The notes under the pieces were generated by a model. That model did no database searches. It saw only the letters and a program-made list of their open reading frames with translations, and was not told the DNA's origin. A stretch of 38,933 nt of DNA from a virus, in IMG/VR virus record IMGVR_UViG_3300044617_001123, positions 1 to 38,933 of that record; one strand, written 5' to 3'. Both the position numbers and the translations under genes were made by a program. Of the stretch, positions 21,782-28,042 are shown piece by piece (position 1 is the stretch's first letter; the number at the start of each line of letters is the position of its first letter).

Positions 21782-22021
21782 TTAGCCTGGTGGTTGCGCA
21801 GCTTGAAGGAGCGCCTCTGCCGATTCGGCTAGCGCTTGAAGCTTGTAATCTGAAGATTGAGAGCCTAGAGCAGCGGATTGCAACCGCTCAAAGGCTGCTT
21901 GCAGATCAGGTATCAATCCGGGATCGGTTGACTGCCGCTTTAGAAGCACAACAACAGCAGCAAAAGTAGCGAGTTGTGCTCCGGCTACGGCATCTAGATG
22001 CTGGATTTGACTGGGTGTCAT
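21782..22021 (-). CDS. Small helical protein, unknown
   Basis: A 79-residue Ala/Leu/Gln-rich protein (MTPSQIQHLDAVAGAQLATF; a central hydrophobic AAVVVLL; helical C-terminus). It starts three bases after the stop of the HNH gene and resembles phage proteins of unknown function with an IQ.LDA..GAQL opening. A plus-strand frame at 21751-21969 lies opposite but fits the neighbours less well. Confidence 0.5.
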   Translation of the reverse strand: MTPSQIQHLDAVAGAQLATFAAVVVLLKRQSTDPGLIPDLQAAFERLQSAALGSQSSDYKLQALAESAEALLQAAQPPG

Positions 22022-22024
22022 GGT

Positions 22025-22324
22025 TTATTTGTGAGTAGTCGGCTGCTGCTTCGCCTTTCGGCACTCCCGCACATCTACAAACGTCTTCCATTTGTGATCA
22101 TCCTTGCTCAACCACTGAAGGTTAGACGGGTGATCCGCCCCCCCCGCACAAAGTGGGACGATGTGATCCACATCCCAGCCAGGACAAGCGCCACGCTTTA
22201 GCCCGGTGGAGGGGCAGGGGTGTTCGGCGCGGAAAGCCCTCACCTGGGCGGCATCGCGGGGGATGCGGGCTTGTGCTGTGAGGGATAGGGCCAGGAGGAT
22301 GAGGGCGGCGAGCCTCACCGGCAA
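22025..22324 (-). CDS. Secreted HNH-family protein
   Basis: A 99-residue protein with a signal peptide (MPVRLAALILLALSLTAQA) followed by a mature domain with two Cys and an HNH core: DVDHIVPLCAGGADHPSNLQ with D53-H54, N68, and a Lys/His-rich third strand (DDHKWK). Members of this short exported HNH family are common in phages and bacteria; their substrate is not established, with nuclease activity in the periplasm being one possibility. It lies 10 bases behind the secreted protein at 22335. Confidence 0.75.
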   Translation of the reverse strand: MPVRLAALILLALSLTAQARIPRDAAQVRAFRAEHPCPSTGLKRGACPGWDVDHIVPLCAGGADHPSNLQWLSKDDHKWKTFVDVRECRKAKQQPTTHK

Positions 22325-22334
22325 AGCCGCGAAA

Positions 22335-22784
22335 TCAAAACATGCGAGTTGCTTGCGTGGTGAATCCAGCGGGCAAAAGCAGTCCGCACGGAATTCCTTG
22401 CGTAGCGCCTAGTTGTGTCTGCGATGAGGACAAGATACGCCCCGTGACAAAACCGGGTGCCATATCAAGCTGGATTGTCACATTACAAGCGTTCATGAAC
22501 GTACCGCCCGTCAGGACGGCCCGGTTGCCAATGATTTGTCCTACTTGCACCTCCCATTGATAGATGGCCGGAGGGAACAATCGCACGCCGCCATACCAAA
22601 AAAACACGCCGCCATCGGTTGGCGTTCCTGTGTACGTGGTCATCAAAAGCGTGTTGCCGTTTTGATGCAGCGAGTAAAAAACTTGGTTGTTGATCGTGTT
22701 TTGGTACACGCCATCAAACTGACCGCCAGCAGCCATTGCAGCACTAGACGCAGCCAGCAGGGCCGCAGCAATCATCTTCTTCAT
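22335..22784 (-). CDS. Secreted protein of unknown function
   Basis: A 149-residue protein with a clean signal peptide (MKKMIAAALLAASSAAMAAG, cleavage near AMA). The mature part alternates hydrophobic and polar residues with Gly and Asn turns (FDGVYQNTINNQVFYSL, GVFFWYGGVRLF), suggesting a periplasmic beta-barrel or lipocalin-like fold, and carries two Cys. It is the first gene behind the repressor in the leftward direction, a position used by lambdoid phages for genes expressed in lysogens. No homologue recognised. Confidence 0.65.
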   Translation of the reverse strand: MKKMIAAALLAASSAAMAAGGQFDGVYQNTINNQVFYSLHQNGNTLLMTTYTGTPTDGGVFFWYGGVRLFPPAIYQWEVQVGQIIGNRAVLTGGTFMNACNVTIQLDMAPGFVTGRILSSSQTQLGATQGIPCGLLLPAGFTTQATRMF

Positions 22785-22817
22785 TGATCATCCTTTTTGG
22801 GCTTTGCCCGTTGGTTG

Positions 22818-22925
22818 CTAAAACTCTTCTCCGCGCCAGACCTCTACGACCCGCGCCAAAACCTTGAAATCCATCCCTTCGCTGGTGTCGAAGGGGTCAT
22901 AGCTTTCCGCCGTTGCGGTATTCAA
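22818..22925 (-). CDS. Possible 35-residue frame overlapping the repressor's end
   Basis: A +1 frame overlapping the end of the repressor gene could start at TTG 22925 and reads NTATAESYDPFDTSEGMDFK and then VLARVVEVWRGEEF. The FKVLARVVEVWRGE part looks like natural protein and like the end of S24-type repressors. It may be a small coupled gene or a remnant of a longer repressor end. There is no good ribosome site. Confidence 0.3.
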   Translation of the reverse strand: MNTATAESYDPFDTSEGMDFKVLARVVEVWRGEEF

Positions 22926-23553
22926 TGACCCGGCCAATCACCCGCACAGCCGGATCGTCAATTTCAATTGTGGGATATGCCGGGTTCAGCGGCTTGAGAA
23001 ACCATCGCCCGCCGTCATAGGTCAGGCGCTTGAAGGTCGCTTGCTGGGTGTCCACATCCTTTGCCACCACGTAATCACCCGGCCCAGCAGCCCTATTGGG
23101 GTCCACGATGATGATCGTGCCCGATGGAAACGACAAATCCCCTGGATGCGGACTTGTCATGCTCTCCCCCTCAACAACCAATGCAAACGCGCTATCGCTC
23201 GGTGTCGAGCTAAAAGCATCCTCCCAGTGATCGGCCTCCCCAGCCGCAAAAGTGTCTTGCACATCACTCCAGCATCCAGCTTGAACCCAAGAAATTAGCG
23301 GCACTCGTTTGCGAGCCTGTACCGCAATGACATTGCTTACCGGGGCCATCTTTGGGCCTTTGCCTGTAGCAATCCATACAGCGCTGAAGCCTGTGACAGC
23401 CTGTATTCCTGCCGCTGAATCCGCCTTGATGTCTTTGGTTTCCCCCGAAATCCATTGCGTCACTGCGGCCGCTGACTTTCCGGCTGCGCGGGCGAGCGCG
23501 GACTTCTTGTAGCCAGCGTCAACGATTTCCTGAATTCTGGTGCTCAACGACAT
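22897..23553 (-). CDS. CI-type phage repressor, HTH plus S24 self-cleaving domain
   Basis: A 218-residue lysogeny repressor. The N-terminal helix-turn-helix (residues 5-40, IQEIVDAGYKKSALARAAGK..AVTQWISGE) binds operators; the C-terminal domain is a LexA/S24 peptidase with cleavage site A92-G93 (VQAG), nucleophile S131 (EGESM) and general base K175 (TFKRL). RecA filaments should trigger self-cleavage and prophage induction after DNA damage. Start ATG 23553 is preferred to 23586, because the longer frame would place an operator palindrome within codons 1-5 and add an unusual N-terminus. Confidence 0.92.
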   Translation of the reverse strand: MSLSTRIQEIVDAGYKKSALARAAGKSAAAVTQWISGETKDIKADSAAGIQAVTGFSAVWIATGKGPKMAPVSNVIAVQARKRVPLISWVQAGCWSDVQDTFAAGEADHWEDAFSSTPSDSAFALVVEGESMTSPHPGDLSFPSGTIIIVDPNRAAGPGDYVVAKDVDTQQATFKRLTYDGGRWFLKPLNPAYPTIEIDDPAVRVIGRVIEYRNGGKL

Positions 23554-23561
23554 TTCGGAAA

Positions 23562-23617
23562 TTAAGCCATCTAAACTATTTAGCATGCTTGCGCTTACGT
23601 GCTTTAGTATGCTAAAG
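23562..23617. promoter_or_regulatory. Operator cluster and cro promoter (OR-like)
   Basis: Three related 14-base sites lie between repressor and cro: TTAAGCCATCTAAA at 23562-23575 (weak), TTTAGCATGCTTGC at 23579-23592 and TTTAGTATGCTAAA at 23603-23616 (strong; within a CTTTAG..CTAAAG palindrome). They resemble a lambda-like set of three. A candidate cro promoter is TTGCGC (23589-23594), 18 bases, TAAAGT (23613-23618), overlapped by two sites. If right, the transcript starts only a few bases ahead of the cro ATG and would be almost leaderless. Confidence 0.65.
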
Positions 23618-23627
23618 TCACGGCACT

Positions 23628-23819
23628 ATGAAGACGCGACAAGCAATCGAACTGGCGGGCAGCGCCGCATCCTTGGCGAAGCTCCTTGGGATCACGCCTA
23701 GCGCGATCACGCAATGGGGCGAAAACGTGCCCGAGAAACGCGTGTGGCAAATGCGCTTGCTCAAGCCGCGCTGGTTCCGCAAATCCAAGCCCACCGCTAT
23801 GGAGGCTGTCAATGCTTAA
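23628..23819 (+). CDS. cro: Cro-like repressor
   Basis: A 63-residue helix-turn-helix protein divergent from the repressor gene. AGSAASLAKLLGITPSAITQ and WGENVPEKRVWQMRLL match the Cro/YdaS style in betaproteobacterial prophages: helix, turn at GITPSA, recognition helix, then a VP-x-xRVWQL segment. It would bind the shared operators, silence the repressor promoter and favour lytic growth. No ribosome site is obvious in the short upstream region. Confidence 0.85.
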   Translation: MKTRQAIELAGSAASLAKLLGITPSAITQWGENVPEKRVWQMRLLKPRWFRKSKPTAMEAVNA

Positions 23820-24168
23820 GAGGCTTCTACGCGCGCTCTCACAAAAGCATTCCACCAATGCACTAGCGCCAGCTCCACAAAGCGCCAAGTCAGAGCAACT
23901 GCTGCAAGGGGTGCAAAGCCTGCTGTCAACAAGGCCTGGATCACCTGTTGTAGTGGCCCAGGCTGAAAAAGGTACGCAATCAACGCTGCCAACGCAATGG
24001 AGTACCAAATGACGAACGTCGCCAGCAACGCGATCAGGCGCATCAGTGCGTCGCATTTCAGTAACAGGACTGCCGTTTCCTTTGAGTTCACGGTTCTCAC
24101 TTTGTCCATGACTGTTCCTTTCGTTGGAACCCGCGAATCTAACCCCTCCGCTATGGAGGTTGCACATG
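23791..24168 (+). repeat. Imperfect 24-base direct repeats flanking the membrane gene
   Basis: CCACCGCTATGGAGGCTGTC with AATG (23791-23814) and CCTCCGCTATGGAGGTTGCA with CATG (24145-24168) match at most positions. Both contain a GGAGG ribosome site ahead of an ATG, and in the second CCTCC-gctat-GGAGG could fold to hide the site. The repeats bracket the minus-strand membrane gene, as if it had been inserted behind cro. Confidence 0.5.
23816..24109 (-). CDS. Two-helix membrane protein, antisense within the rightward operon
   Basis: A 97-residue minus-strand protein: a basic N-terminus (MDKVRTVNSKETAVLLLK), two strong transmembrane segments (about 27-50, LIALLATFVIWYSIALAALI, and 60-83, LLTAGFAPLAAVALTWRFVE) and a basic end. 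AAAGGAA lies before ATG 24109. Together with the gene at 24230 it is the only leftward gene between cro and the cII-like gene. A superinfection-exclusion or lysogen-expressed membrane function is a reasonable guess. It lies between direct repeats at 23791-23814 and 24145-24168. Confidence 0.6.
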   Translation of the reverse strand: MDKVRTVNSKETAVLLLKCDALMRLIALLATFVIWYSIALAALIAYLFQPGPLQQVIQALLTAGFAPLAAVALTWRFVELALVHWWNAFVRARVEAS

Positions 24169-24462
24169 GTTGACCCAAGGCACGACCCGATTGGCTGGCT
24201 CATGGAGCAGCAGACAAGCCAGGAGCCGGTTAGCCAATTGGATCGGGTAGAGCGCTTGCTGTTGCGGTTGCTGGCAGAAATCCAAATTGCTCGTTTCGAT
24301 CCGCTCTCAGCATGTAAAGCACGTCCGATGGCGGCACAAACAACGTCAGCGCGTGGCTTCTTTCCCCCACCAACGGATGCAGCTGGAGAAAGCCAAAAGA
24401 CGTCTCCAGTACCTCGCTGCAACGAATCGCCGCGCAAGGCCAAAGCGGGTTCTGAATCATGA
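24166..24462 (+). CDS. Possible rightward early gene overlapped by an opposite gene
   Basis: A 98-residue frame with GGAGG seven bases before ATG 24166. Its first 45 residues (HDPIGWLMEQQTSQEPVSQL then DRVERLLLRLLAEIQ) look like a natural helical protein; the remainder is low-complexity and antisense to the gene at 24230. The real product may be only the first part if the end has been lost. Transcription direction suits the cro operon. Confidence 0.35.
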   Translation: MVDPRHDPIGWLMEQQTSQEPVSQLDRVERLLLRLLAEIQIARFDPLSACKARPMAAQTTSARGFFPPPTDAAGESQKTSPVPRCNESPRKAKAGSES

Positions 24463-24529
24463 CTGCCTCGAACGTGTTTAGGTCGATTGGCACATCTGGT
24501 CGGAAGACCACGCTGAATACCGGCTTCAT
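24230..24529 (-). CDS. Leftward protein of unknown function
   Basis: A 99-residue minus-strand protein with AAAGGGG before ATG 24529. It begins MKPVFSVVFRPDVPIDLNTF, has a central Leu/Phe-rich part (LETSFGFLQLHPLVGERSHA) and LFVPPSDVLYMLRADRNEQF near the end. The balanced hydrophobic pattern suggests a compact alpha/beta domain. It would be co-transcribed with the membrane gene at 23816 and opposes the cro-cII transcript, so it may be expressed in the lysogen. Confidence 0.55.
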   Translation of the reverse strand: MKPVFSVVFRPDVPIDLNTFEAVMIQNPLWPCAAIRCSEVLETSFGFLQLHPLVGERSHALTLFVPPSDVLYMLRADRNEQFGFLPATATASALPDPIG

Positions 24530-24689
24530 GGCTGCCCCTTTCGGCATTGGTTGTGTAGGAGCTACCAATGTATGCCGTCAGCGGGTGGGCACCTATTGCA
24601 AAGACTTGTTTTCTGTCCATGGCAGCAAGTCTCCTTTTTTTGCCCAAAAGCATCACCCCTAAACACCCCTAAGAGTTACGGAGCCTTCC

Positions 24690-25076
24690 ATGAAGCTGTT
24701 CTACGACGACGAATACGACGCGATTGCTACAGCCATCGGCAATAGCGGCAAGCCTTTTAAGCTGGTTGCTGCTCACATGTTCCCGGACATGAAGCCCGAA
24801 AGCGCATACGCCCGCCTGAAGGATTGCTGCAACCCGACAGGAACACAAAAGCTGTCGTTCGGCCAAGTCATGCGCTTGATGGCTTATTGCGAGTGCTATG
24901 ACCCGCTGTACCACGCATGTGACGACACGCTGCACGCCCGACCAGATCGCAAGGCACCAGAGGACGAGGCGGTGAAGCTCGCGGAAGTCATGAACAACGC
25001 CGCGCAAACGATGGAACGCGCCATGCGGGCAATGGAACACCTCAAGGCCCGTGGCGGCATCCGGGCGGTTGCATGA
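24690..25076 (+). CDS. CII-like phage regulatory protein (CP76-type)
   Basis: A 128-residue protein: a first segment (DEYDAIATAIGNSGKPFKLV) then AHMFPDMKPESAYARLKDCC and the TGTQKLSFGQVMRLMAYCEC stretch, the pattern of the phage CII/CP76 regulatory family in betaproteobacterial phages. A helical C-terminus (LAEVMNNAAQTMERAMRAME) probably drives oligomer formation. By position behind cro it should act like lambda CII, promoting repressor and integrase synthesis. Its TGA overlaps the next ATG. Confidence 0.65.
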   Translation: MKLFYDDEYDAIATAIGNSGKPFKLVAAHMFPDMKPESAYARLKDCCNPTGTQKLSFGQVMRLMAYCECYDPLYHACDDTLHARPDRKAPEDEAVKLAEVMNNAAQTMERAMRAMEHLKARGGIRAVA

Positions 25077-25255
25077 GCCTCTGGAACCCCCGCAAGCCCC
25101 TGAATCAACCGCCTCACTTCGGCCTGGTTGCCGCCCGCTCAGAGATCAAGCGCGATGACGTTGCAGCCGCAGCGAAGAACGCTATTCAAGCAGCGCAGTT
25201 TGCGCGCACTGAAAAAACGACGCGCCTGGGCGGTAGGGCAGTCGTGAAGGTTTAA
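25073..25255 (+). CDS. Small basic protein, unknown
   Basis: A 60-residue protein (MSLWNPRKPLNQPPHFGLVA, then basic and Ala-rich helices, ending GGRAVVKV). The start is set by its ATGA overlap with the CII-like gene. No family is recognised. Confidence 0.55.
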   Translation: MSLWNPRKPLNQPPHFGLVAARSEIKRDDVAAAAKNAIQAAQFARTEKTTRLGGRAVVKV

Positions 25256-25285
25256 CGGTGAAGCCTGCCGCCGAAAGTGCAGGCG

Positions 25286-25321
25286 AAAAAAAGCCGGTCA
25301 AAGGGCTGCAACCCGACCGGC
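25286..25321 (-). terminator. Leftward terminator-like hairpin inside the rightward operon
   Basis: On the minus strand GCCGGTC, an inner GGG/CCC hairpin and GACCGGC are followed by seven Ts. It is oriented against the surrounding genes, so it would end an antisense transcript from further right, as for lambda oop RNA near cII, or it may fold only as an RNA barrier. Confidence 0.6.
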
Positions 25322-25343
25322 CTTCTCAAACAACGAGGAAATT

Positions 25344-25538
25344 ATGACTCAACATCATTTGATCGTCAAACGTTTGCGTCGCGGCTGGACAACGGGACTC
25401 GATGCCTTGCGCGACTGCGGAACCATGAAGCTCGCCACCCGCGTGTCCGAGCTGCGCCGTGCTGGCTGGGCCATCGCTGACAAGTGGGTGGAGGTCGGCG
25501 GCAAGCGCTTTAAGGCTTACAAGCTGGTGAAGGCCTGA
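25344..25538 (+). CDS. Small helix-turn-helix protein
   Basis: A 64-residue winged-helix-like protein with VKRLRRGWTTGLDALRDCGT and LATRVSELRRAGWAIADKWV, the HTH_39-type pattern common in phage replication modules (helix, turn, recognition helix RVSELRR, then a beta-wing around VGGKRFKAYKL). It may help replication initiation or control the operon. GAGGAA ribosome site. The stop overlaps the next ATG (TGATG). Confidence 0.75.
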   Translation: MTQHHLIVKRLRRGWTTGLDALRDCGTMKLATRVSELRRAGWAIADKWVEVGGKRFKAYKLVKA

Positions 25539-26425
25539 TGAACTATTACCCGTTCCACATTGGCGACTACTTGAGCGCTACCCGGCATTTGAGCTGGGAA
25601 GAAGACGCGGCATACCGCCGCCTTCTTGACACTTACTACACCACTGAAAAGCCGCTGCCGCTGGATTTTCGCGCAGTGTGCCGCCTGGTGCTGGCCCAAA
25701 CCGAAAGCCAGCGCGAAGCGGTTGAAACGGTGCTGCAAGAGTTCTTTGAGAAGACTGAAAACGGCTGGATCAACCGCCGCGCAGACGCAGAGATTGATGC
25801 CATGCGCGTAAAGCAGCAGAAGCAACGCGACAAAGCAAACAAGCGTTGGCATTTGCCAGCGCAGGAGCGCGGCAATGCATCGGCAATGCCGCAGCATGGT
25901 GAGGGCGATGCCACGGCACAAAAAAACGATGCCGATGCAATGCCACCAACACCAACACCAACACCAACACCAACACCAACACCAACACCAATTAATACTC
26001 CTTCTGACGAAGGAGTAAAGCGCAAGCGCTCCAGCCATGCGCCTGCCAAGCCCGATGACGTTGAGCCGCAAACCTGGGCCGACTGGCTCGACCTTCGCAA
26101 GGCCAAACGCGCCCCGGTGACGACGACCGTTGTGGACGAAGCCCGCCGCGAGTGTTCGAAGGCCGGGATGACGCTGGAAAACTTTTTGCGCGTCTGGTGT
26201 CGCCGTGGCTCGCAAGGGTTGGAGGCGGCATGGCTCAAGCCCGACGAACGGCAGGTGCAAGCCACTGGCGAAACACCCTACCAGCGCTCGATGCGCGAGC
26301 GAATGCGGGAGGTTGTGCCAGAGATCGCCCGCAAGGCCCCTGCCGTGCAGGACGCCACAGAATTTTTCCGCACCGTCGAAGGCGCATCCCGCGTGATCGA
26401 CGTGCAAACGCTGGGGGTGTCATGA
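25538..26425 (+). CDS. Replication initiator-like YdaU/DUF1376 protein (O-position)
   Basis: A 295-residue protein. Residues 1-90 are the DUF1376 domain: MNYYPFHIGDYLSATRHLSW, EEDAAYRRLLDTYY, and W.N.R.D.EI. A low-complexity linker (PT repeated seven times, residues about 135-151) leads to a C-terminal helical part (PQTWADWLDLRKAKRAPVTT, NFLRVWCRRGSQGLEAAWL) like the O/DnaT-type replication domain. It should bind the origin, which may lie in its own gene at the repeat. Its stop overlaps the next ATG (ATGA). Confidence 0.7.
   Translation: MNYYPFHIGDYLSATRHLSWEEDAAYRRLLDTYYTTEKPLPLDFRAVCRLVLAQTESQREAVETVLQEFFEKTENGWINRRADAEIDAMRVKQQKQRDKANKRWHLPAQERGNASAMPQHGEGDATAQKNDADAMPPTPTPTPTPTPTPTPINTPSDEGVKRKRSSHAPAKPDDVEPQTWADWLDLRKAKRAPVTTTVVDEARRECSKAGMTLENFLRVWCRRGSQGLEAAWLKPDERQVQATGETPYQRSMRERMREVVPEIARKAPAVQDATEFFRTVEGASRVIDVQTLGVS
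25944..25991 (+). repeat. Eight tandem CACCAA hexamers, coding PT repeats
   Basis: Eight perfect units of CACCAA run in frame, encoding the PTPT linker. Hexamers can change in number without a frameshift. They lie just ahead of an AT-rich stretch, an 8-bp hairpin and a palindrome. Confidence 0.95.
25944..26030. other. Candidate replication origin inside the O-like gene
   Basis: Eight direct hexamers (25944-25991) are followed by ATTAATA, a perfect 8-bp stem ACTCCTTC/GAAGGAGT (25997-26016) and the palindrome AGCGCAAGCGCT (26019-26030). Lambda has its origin in the middle of O, with iterons, an AT-rich part and inverted repeats in that order. The hexamer may simply be a linker, so this is an inference. 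Confidence 0.3.
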
Positions 26426-26883
26426 GCCTGCCTTCAGCCTGGACGGACAGGATTTTTACCAAGCTCACGCTGGCCTATGGCCGGGACTTTATTTCGCGCT
26501 GGGAAGGCATCGATTTAAACGACGTCAAAAGCGATTGGAGCCACGAGCTAGCGGGGTTTGAAGCACACCCCGAGGCTATCGCCCACGCACTGGCGAACCT
26601 GCCACCAAAGCCGCCATCGGTGATCGAGTTCCGCGCTATTGCCCGACGCGCACCGCAGATTGACACGCCCCGTCTGGAGGCCCCAAAGGCTGATCCAACC
26701 AATGTTGCAGCGGAGATCGCAAAGCAAACGGGATTGCGCGAAGCACTGGCACCAAAACACAACCCGAAGGAATGGGCGCAACGCATTTTGGCGCGTGAAC
26801 AGGCAGGCGAAAAGATTCGCCCGATCACGCTCAGATTCGCGAAAGAAGCCCTTGGAATGGAAGGAAAGATGTCATGGCAATGA
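26422..26883 (+). CDS. Replication protein P-like (helicase loader candidate)
   Basis: A 153-residue protein in the position of lambda P. Residues 1-75 (WTDRIFTKLTLAYGRDFISR, DWSHELAGFEAHPEAIAHAL, LPPKPPSVIEFRAIARRAP) match the W.-..L..Y...W....LP..PP....F...AR pattern of phage P-like loaders. The C-terminal part is helical and basic. It would recruit host DnaB. Start ATG 26422 overlaps the previous stop. Confidence 0.55.
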   Translation: MSLPSAWTDRIFTKLTLAYGRDFISRWEGIDLNDVKSDWSHELAGFEAHPEAIAHALANLPPKPPSVIEFRAIARRAPQIDTPRLEAPKADPTNVAAEIAKQTGLREALAPKHNPKEWAQRILAREQAGEKIRPITLRFAKEALGMEGKMSWQ

Positions 26884-26996
26884 ACCGCGAAAAAGCAAAC
26901 CGACTGCTTGACTTGGTTCGAGCGGGCCACCCGATACCGGAAAGCGAAATCTTGTTTGCGCTTTGGATTACCGGCGATTTGATGGGGGATCGATGA
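26880..26996 (+). CDS. 38-residue protein, unknown
   Basis: MNREKANRLLDLVRAGHPIP then ESEILFALWITGDLMGDR. It is bounded by ATGA overlaps on both sides, which strongly supports translation. Short phage proteins with NREKA..LLD.VR.G...P...I..AL..TGD are common downstream of P-like genes; function unknown. Confidence 0.65.
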   Translation: MNREKANRLLDLVRAGHPIPESEILFALWITGDLMGDR

Positions 26997-27178
26997 CATG
27001 TTCGACATGCAAGCACTGGCTACCAAAAGCATCCGGGGAAATGGCAAAGCACCGTTTTGCAATCTGTGCCAACGGCCCGCGATACAAGTTTTTGCCGCCA
27101 CACGCAATGTGCCAAAAGCACACGGAAGCAGAACAAAAAGTAATCGAAGCGCGGATAGCGTGGATCAGCAAGGGGTGA
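26993..27178 (+). CDS. Small zinc-binding protein, unknown
   Basis: A 61-residue protein with MTCSTCKHWLP, CANGP and MCQKH, i.e. four cysteines plus His that could hold a zinc ion. ATG 26993 overlaps the previous stop. It resembles zinc-knuckle proteins common among nin-type genes. Confidence 0.65.
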   Translation: MTCSTCKHWLPKASGEMAKHRFAICANGPRYKFLPPHAMCQKHTEAEQKVIEARIAWISKG

Positions 27179-27182
27179 CGTT

Positions 27183-27410
27183 ATGACTATCGGAGTCTTT
27201 TTGCCAGAAGGCATCGAATCCGGGGTATGCCTTGATATTGCGCGCCGACAGAAGATGGGAATGGCGAAGTACGGAACCACCGTCGCAGAAAACCCGCTTT
27301 CGCTCAGGCAATGGCTCAACCACGCATACGAAGAGGCGCTAGATCAGGCGATATACCTCAAACGCGCCATTGCAGAGATTGACGCACAGGAGGCTAGACG
27401 AAATGGGTAA
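27183..27410 (+). CDS. Small helical protein, possible dATP/dGTP diphosphohydrolase-type domain
   Basis: A 75-residue protein with a DIARRQKMGMAKYGTTVAEN, PLSLRQWLNHAYEEALDQAI and YLKRAIAEID sequence. The G.AKYG..V..NPLS...WL.HA.EE..D...YLKR pattern is shared with short MazG-related phage proteins involved in nucleotide metabolism. Being short, it may be only the helical core. Ribosome site GGGGTGA. Confidence 0.5.
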   Translation: MTIGVFLPEGIESGVCLDIARRQKMGMAKYGTTVAENPLSLRQWLNHAYEEALDQAIYLKRAIAEIDAQEARRNG

Positions 27411-27615
27411 CTACATCACAACACGCGCTCGCTTTGATGCGTTATGGGACAAGGCAGAGCGGTTAAAAAATGCTGGAGAGCCAGCGAAAAGGGATCCGGA
27501 TCTTGATGGATACGATGGATGTTTGATTTGTTTGACAGACGACGAATACAGACAGTTGGAAAGGCTGCGCATTGAACTCGAAGGATTTGATAGGCGGAGT
27601 GTGAGCAATGGCTGA
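27403..27615 (+). CDS. Small protein, unknown
   Basis: A 70-residue charged protein (MGNYITTRARFDALWDKAER; a GYDGCLICLTDDEYRQLERL part). The start ATG 27403 lies within the preceding end, and its own end overlaps NinB by eight bases. Function unknown. Confidence 0.6.
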   Translation: MGNYITTRARFDALWDKAERLKNAGEPAKRDPDLDGYDGCLICLTDDEYRQLERLRIELEGFDRRSVSNG

Positions 27616-28042
27616 ACGTCTAACCCTGAGCCTTTACAACGCTCAGCAGGGCTATCAAGCCATCAAAACCGCATGGCTGCACGCTAAGGGATGGTTGCTC
27701 GCTGGCGATCAGCGATTGACGCTGGAGATTCGCCCGGAGAAGCGAAGTGACGCGCAGAACCGTTTATTGCACGCCTGCCTGAGTGAGATCAGCAAGCAAG
27801 TCGAATGGGCTGGTGCGAGGCGAGACGTTGACACATGGAAGCGCCTATTTACCGCCGCATGGCTTCGCGCCCGGGGTGAGCCTATTGAGATGCTGCCTGC
27901 TTTGGATGGGCATGGCGTTGACATTGTTTTTTGCAGAACGAGCCAACTTAGCAAAGCCGAGTGCGCGGAGCTTTCGGAGTTTGTGATGGCATGGGCAGCA
28001 GAGCGGGGCATTTATATGCCAGCGCCGGAGGGGTGGCAATGA
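27608..28042 (+). CDS. ninB: NinB family recombination protein
   Basis: A 144-residue protein with the NinB signature: a substrate strand LTLEIRPEKRSDAQNRLLHA, then LSEISKQVEWAGARRDVDTW, KRLFTAAWLRARGE and the C-terminal LSKAECAELSEFVMAWAAER. NinB (Orf of lambda) binds ssDNA and aids RecA-type loading in place of host RecFOR functions. Its stop overlaps the next ATG (ATGA). Confidence 0.88.
   Translation: MAERLTLSLYNAQQGYQAIKTAWLHAKGWLLAGDQRLTLEIRPEKRSDAQNRLLHACLSEISKQVEWAGARRDVDTWKRLFTAAWLRARGEPIEMLPALDGHGVDIVFCRTSQLSKAECAELSEFVMAWAAERGIYMPAPEGWQ

Noticed and set aside
21751-21969. A plus-strand 72-codon helical frame with a GGGGGTGG element before its ATG
   Set aside because: It opposes the minus-strand gene at 21782, which fits the gene order; the G-rich element is part of the repeated tail motif read backwards. 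Not fully excluded.
23812-24012. A plus-strand 66-codon frame starting inside the end of cro with GGAGG upstream
   Set aside because: Low-complexity Ser/Gln/Ala product lying opposite a convincing two-helix membrane protein; the ribosome site is explained by the flanking repeat.
23604-24656. A 350-codon open frame on the minus strand
   Set aside because: It runs antisense through cro and overlaps better minus-strand genes in another phase; its Ser/Arg/Cys-rich composition looks like a shadow frame.
25517-26407. A minus-strand 296-codon frame with WCWCWC repeats
   Set aside because: It is the reverse of the YdaU gene and its hexamer repeat.
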